From Verrucomicrobiota bacterium (GTDB lineage: Bacteria > Verrucomicrobiota > Verrucomicrobiia > Verrucomicrobiales > DEV007), in contig JAQCER010000095.1 in assembly GCA_027618625.1 (NCBI GenBank), positions 1 to 8,494 of the forward strand: a DNA stretch of 8,494 bases. Reading direction: 5' to 3'. Below, in pieces: positions 6,413-8,494 of the stretch (positions within the stretch are counted from its first letter, which is position 1; every line of letters begins with the position of its first letter). Both the position numbers and the translations under genes were made by a program. The notes below the pieces were generated by a model that worked only from the letters and a program-made list of their open reading frames with translations, made no database searches and was not told where the DNA came from.

Positions 6413-7345
6413 CTACCGAACGCCGAGCACCGCCAGAATCGCCTTCTGAGCGTGCAATCGGTTTTCGGCTTCCTGGAAGATGGTATCGGAGTGTTGTTCC
6501 AGGACTTTTTCAGTAATTTCCTTTTCGCGGTATGCCGGCAGGCAATGCATGACGATGGCATCCTTGGCCGCAGCCTCTAGCAGGCGGTCGTTGATCTGGA
6601 ACGCTTGCAGATCGGCGATGCGCCTGGCAGATTCCTCCTCCTGCCCCATGCTCACCCACACATCTGTGTAGAGCACATCCGCGCCTTCGGCCGCCTTGCT
6701 GGGATCTTTCTCGCAGATGATGTTCCCAGAGGTAAGTCGTGACAGATATTTCTCTGACGGCTGATAGGCCTGCGGCGCACCGATGACCAAACGAAAACCA
6801 CAGCGTTCCGCCGCCCACATCCATGAACGCGACATATTGTTGTCGCCATCACCCAGAAAGGCGACTGTGCGTCCCTTCCATCCACCGAGCAGTTCCTTCA
6901 TGGTCATGAGATCGGCGAGGATCTGACAGGGATGTTCCTCGTCGGTGAGGGCGTTGATCGTAGGCACTCCACTGAATTCCGCGAATTCAACGACGTCCTG
7001 CTGATCGTAGGTACGAATGATCGCACCGTCGATCATTCGCCCCATCACCCGCGCGGTGTCCTTGATCGGCTCACCACGTCCGAGTTGCAGATCACGCGAG
7101 GAAAAATACATGGCACGACCACCGAGTTCACGTATGCCCACTTCGAAGCTCACCCGCGTGCGAGTCGATGATTTGCTGAATATCAACGCCCAGTTTTGCT
7201 TTGCAATGGGTTCCTTGCTGCTGGCGACGTCGGCAGCACGCTGCCGTTTCAGTTCGATCGCCAGATCGACATAGCGTTCGATTTCCGCTTCCGTCAATTG
7301 TTCGATCGACAGGAGGTGTTGAGCTTTTTTCTTTTCTTCGGCCAT
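6413..7345 (-). CDS. argF: Ornithine carbamoyltransferase
   Basis: This cytoplasmic enzyme of arginine synthesis transfers the carbamoyl group of carbamoyl phosphate to ornithine, giving citrulline. The 310 residues are a normal full length. The carbamoyl-phosphate site is STRTR (60-64) and HPCQ (138-141). The ornithine side shows TDVWVSMG (227-234) with the SMG loop, and HCLP (267-270) holds the conserved catalytic Cys. The intact SMG loop favours ornithine as substrate over N-acetylornithine, and the HPCQ and HCLP motifs separate it from aspartate carbamoyltransferase. The ATG lies 5 bases behind the argD stop; GGGA, inside the last codons of argD, can serve as its ribosome binding site, so the two are likely translationally coupled. 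The next gene (sigma factor) appears to have its own promoter, so argF is probably the last gene of the arginine operon here. Confidence 0.97.
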   Translation of the reverse strand: MAEEKKKAQHLLSIEQLTEAEIERYVDLAIELKRQRAADVASSKEPIAKQNWALIFSKSSTRTRVSFEVGIRELGGRAMYFSSRDLQLGRGEPIKDTARVMGRMIDGAIIRTYDQQDVVEFAEFSGVPTINALTDEEHPCQILADLMTMKELLGGWKGRTVAFLGDGDNNMSRSWMWAAERCGFRLVIGAPQAYQPSEKYLSRLTSGNIICEKDPSKAAEGADVLYTDVWVSMGQEEESARRIADLQAFQINDRLLEAAAKDAIVMHCLPAYREKEITEKVLEQHSDTIFQEAENRLHAQKAILAVLGVR

Positions 7346-7350
7346 GGCAG

Positions 7351-8494
7351 TCAGTCCCTGATCAGTGTTGTCTTCATGATTGCCAGTCCCTGATCGATCT
7401 CGTCGCGGGACACATTCAGCGGCGGCAGCCAGCGAATCACGTCCGGCCCAGCGGGAACAACGAGTAGCCCCGCGGCCATGAGCTTGCGCTGGGCGTGCCC
7501 ACTCAAGTTGAGCCCATCAGGTGCCTCTCCCTGCAATAGGAATCCTAACATCAGCCCCAAACCACGCACATCCGTGATCACGGTATTTGTCCAGGCAGCT
7601 ACCACCTGCTTGATGTAGTCTCCCTGTTCAATGGCATGCAAGGCGAGGTTCTTGTCCTTCACTTCGCGCTGGATCGCGAGTGCCAGTGTCGATACCAGTG
7701 GTGATCCACCGAACGTCGATCCATGCTTTCCTGGCCCCAGTAGTTCGCTGACCTTCTTGTTGGAACCAGTCACCGTGCGATCGCTCGCCCAGATTCCGCC
7801 AATTGGGAAGCCGCCTCCGAGTCCTTTGGCCCAACTGACCGCGTCCGGCCTCAACTCCGGCCCACCGTCGGCAGCAGCAGCAGCCTTCCATCCGCAGGCA
7901 TGGCCGACACGACCGAGCCCGCATTGCACTTCGTCGAACATCAGCAGCAAATCGTGTTCGGCACACACCTCCTGCAGAGCGTTAAGAAACGCGCCGGAAG
8001 CAACGTTGATCCCGCCTTCGCCCTGCACGGGCTCCACGAGAAGCGCCACGGTTTCCTTTTGAATCGCAGCACGCAGAGCAGCTGGATCATTGAACGGCAC
8101 GTAGCGAAATCCTGGCATATAGGGTGCAAACCCCTGCCTCACCTTTTCCTGCTCGGTCGCAGCGATAGTTGCCAGGGTCCGGCCGTGGAAGGATTTGGAA
8201 AAGGTCAGCACTTCGTAGCGCGGTGAGCCATCGGCTGCAGGCGCTGCGTTGCCATAGAGCCGGGCCAGTTTCACCAGCGCCTCGTTCGCCTCTGCACCGC
8301 TGTTGCAGAAGAAACATTTCCCTGGCTCGCCCACCACTTCGTCGGTGAGAAACCTGGCCAGCTCAGCCTGCTCCTGAATCGAATACAGGTTCGAGCAATG
8401 AATCAACTTCTGCGCCTGTTCATGCAGCACCTGCACCATCAACGGATGACAGTGTCCCAAAGTATTCACAGCCCCACCCGCGGCAAAATCCAGA
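7351..8494 (-). CDS. argD: Acetylornithine aminotransferase, 5' end beyond the window
   Basis: This PLP-dependent class III aminotransferase converts N-acetylglutamate 5-semialdehyde and glutamate to N-acetylornithine and 2-oxoglutarate in arginine synthesis. The frame is open through the right edge, and the first visible residues, LDFAAGGAVNTLGHCHP, match the N-terminal part of the family. The GTG at 8469 is therefore an internal Val codon, and only some 20-30 N-terminal residues are missing. Counting from that Val, the motifs are SGAEANEA (57-64), FHGRT (94-98), EPVQGEGG (146-153), FDEVQCGLGR (178-187) with the Asp that contacts the PLP ring nitrogen, AKGLGGGFPIG (214-224) with Schiff-base K215, and HGSTFGGSP (249-257). 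A short Ala-rich insertion (AAAAADGGPEL, 196-206) precedes the PLP lysine. Argininosuccinate or other class III aminotransferase roles are less likely given the adjacent argF. Confidence 0.96.
   Translation of the reverse strand, partial: LDFAAGGAVNTLGHCHPLMVQVLHEQAQKLIHCSNLYSIQEQAELARFLTDEVVGEPGKCFFCNSGAEANEALVKLARLYGNAAPAADGSPRYEVLTFSKSFHGRTLATIAATEQEKVRQGFAPYMPGFRYVPFNDPAALRAAIQKETVALLVEPVQGEGGINVASGAFLNALQEVCAEHDLLLMFDEVQCGLGRVGHACGWKAAAAADGGPELRPDAVSWAKGLGGGFPIGGIWASDRTVTGSNKKVSELLGPGKHGSTFGGSPLVSTLALAIQREVKDKNLALHAIEQGDYIKQVVAAWTNTVITDVRGLGLMLGFLLQGEAPDGLNLSGHAQRKLMAAGLLVVPAGPDVIRWLPPLNVSRDEIDQGLAIMKTTLIRD

Noticed and set aside
8467..8469. GTG as start codon of ArgD
   Set aside because: The frame remains open upstream and encodes conserved family residues (LDFAAGGA), so this is an internal Val.

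Overview
The window looks like a chromosomal segment from a planctomycete (Planctomycetota). This is inferred from gene content: an ECF sigma factor of the WQAFW/GAVYxAKSR type sits directly upstream of a Ser/Thr kinase that carries an N-terminal zinc-finger-like motif, a single membrane segment and a large exported C-terminal region. That layout is typical of the phylum. Base composition is moderately GC-rich. Every supported gene lies on the minus strand, so transcription runs from high to low coordinates. No 16S, tRNA or other phylogenetic marker is present, so the genus is not assigned.

In order of transcription: (1) 8494-7351, argD, acetylornithine aminotransferase, with its 5' end cut by the window edge. 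(2) 7345-6413, argF, ornithine carbamoyltransferase, 5 bases behind argD and clearly the same operon. (3) 6412-6255, a short gap with a plausible housekeeping-type promoter. (4) 6254-5655, ECF sigma factor. (5) 5630-3171, a receptor-type Ser/Thr kinase 24 bases behind the sigma gene. (6) 3170-2882, the only sizeable gap, about 290 bases, with no gene seen. (7) 2881-35, a 948-residue divergent Hsp70 with a long C-terminal extension resembling the DnaK-related DUF3731 family. (8) 32-1, a translationally coupled start of a further gene, possibly a second Hsp70-type protein.

Two functional units are visible. argD-argF supplies two consecutive arms of arginine synthesis: N-acetylglutamate semialdehyde to N-acetylornithine, and later ornithine to citrulline. 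The sigma/kinase pair reads as a transmembrane signalling unit. A beta-helix-like exported domain would sense something outside the cytoplasm. The kinase and the zinc-finger-like module, both cytoplasmic, would pass the signal to the partner ECF sigma factor. The Hsp70 gene downstream could be a stress-related output or simply a neighbour; the 289-base gap means co-regulation is a hypothesis.

The most distinctive points are the architecture of the kinase, a perfect 3 x 9 bp in-frame tandem repeat in its 3' part, the extended Hsp70 with its coupled downstream gene, and the sigma-gene promoter/start arrangement. No mobile element, CRISPR array or RNA gene was recognised.
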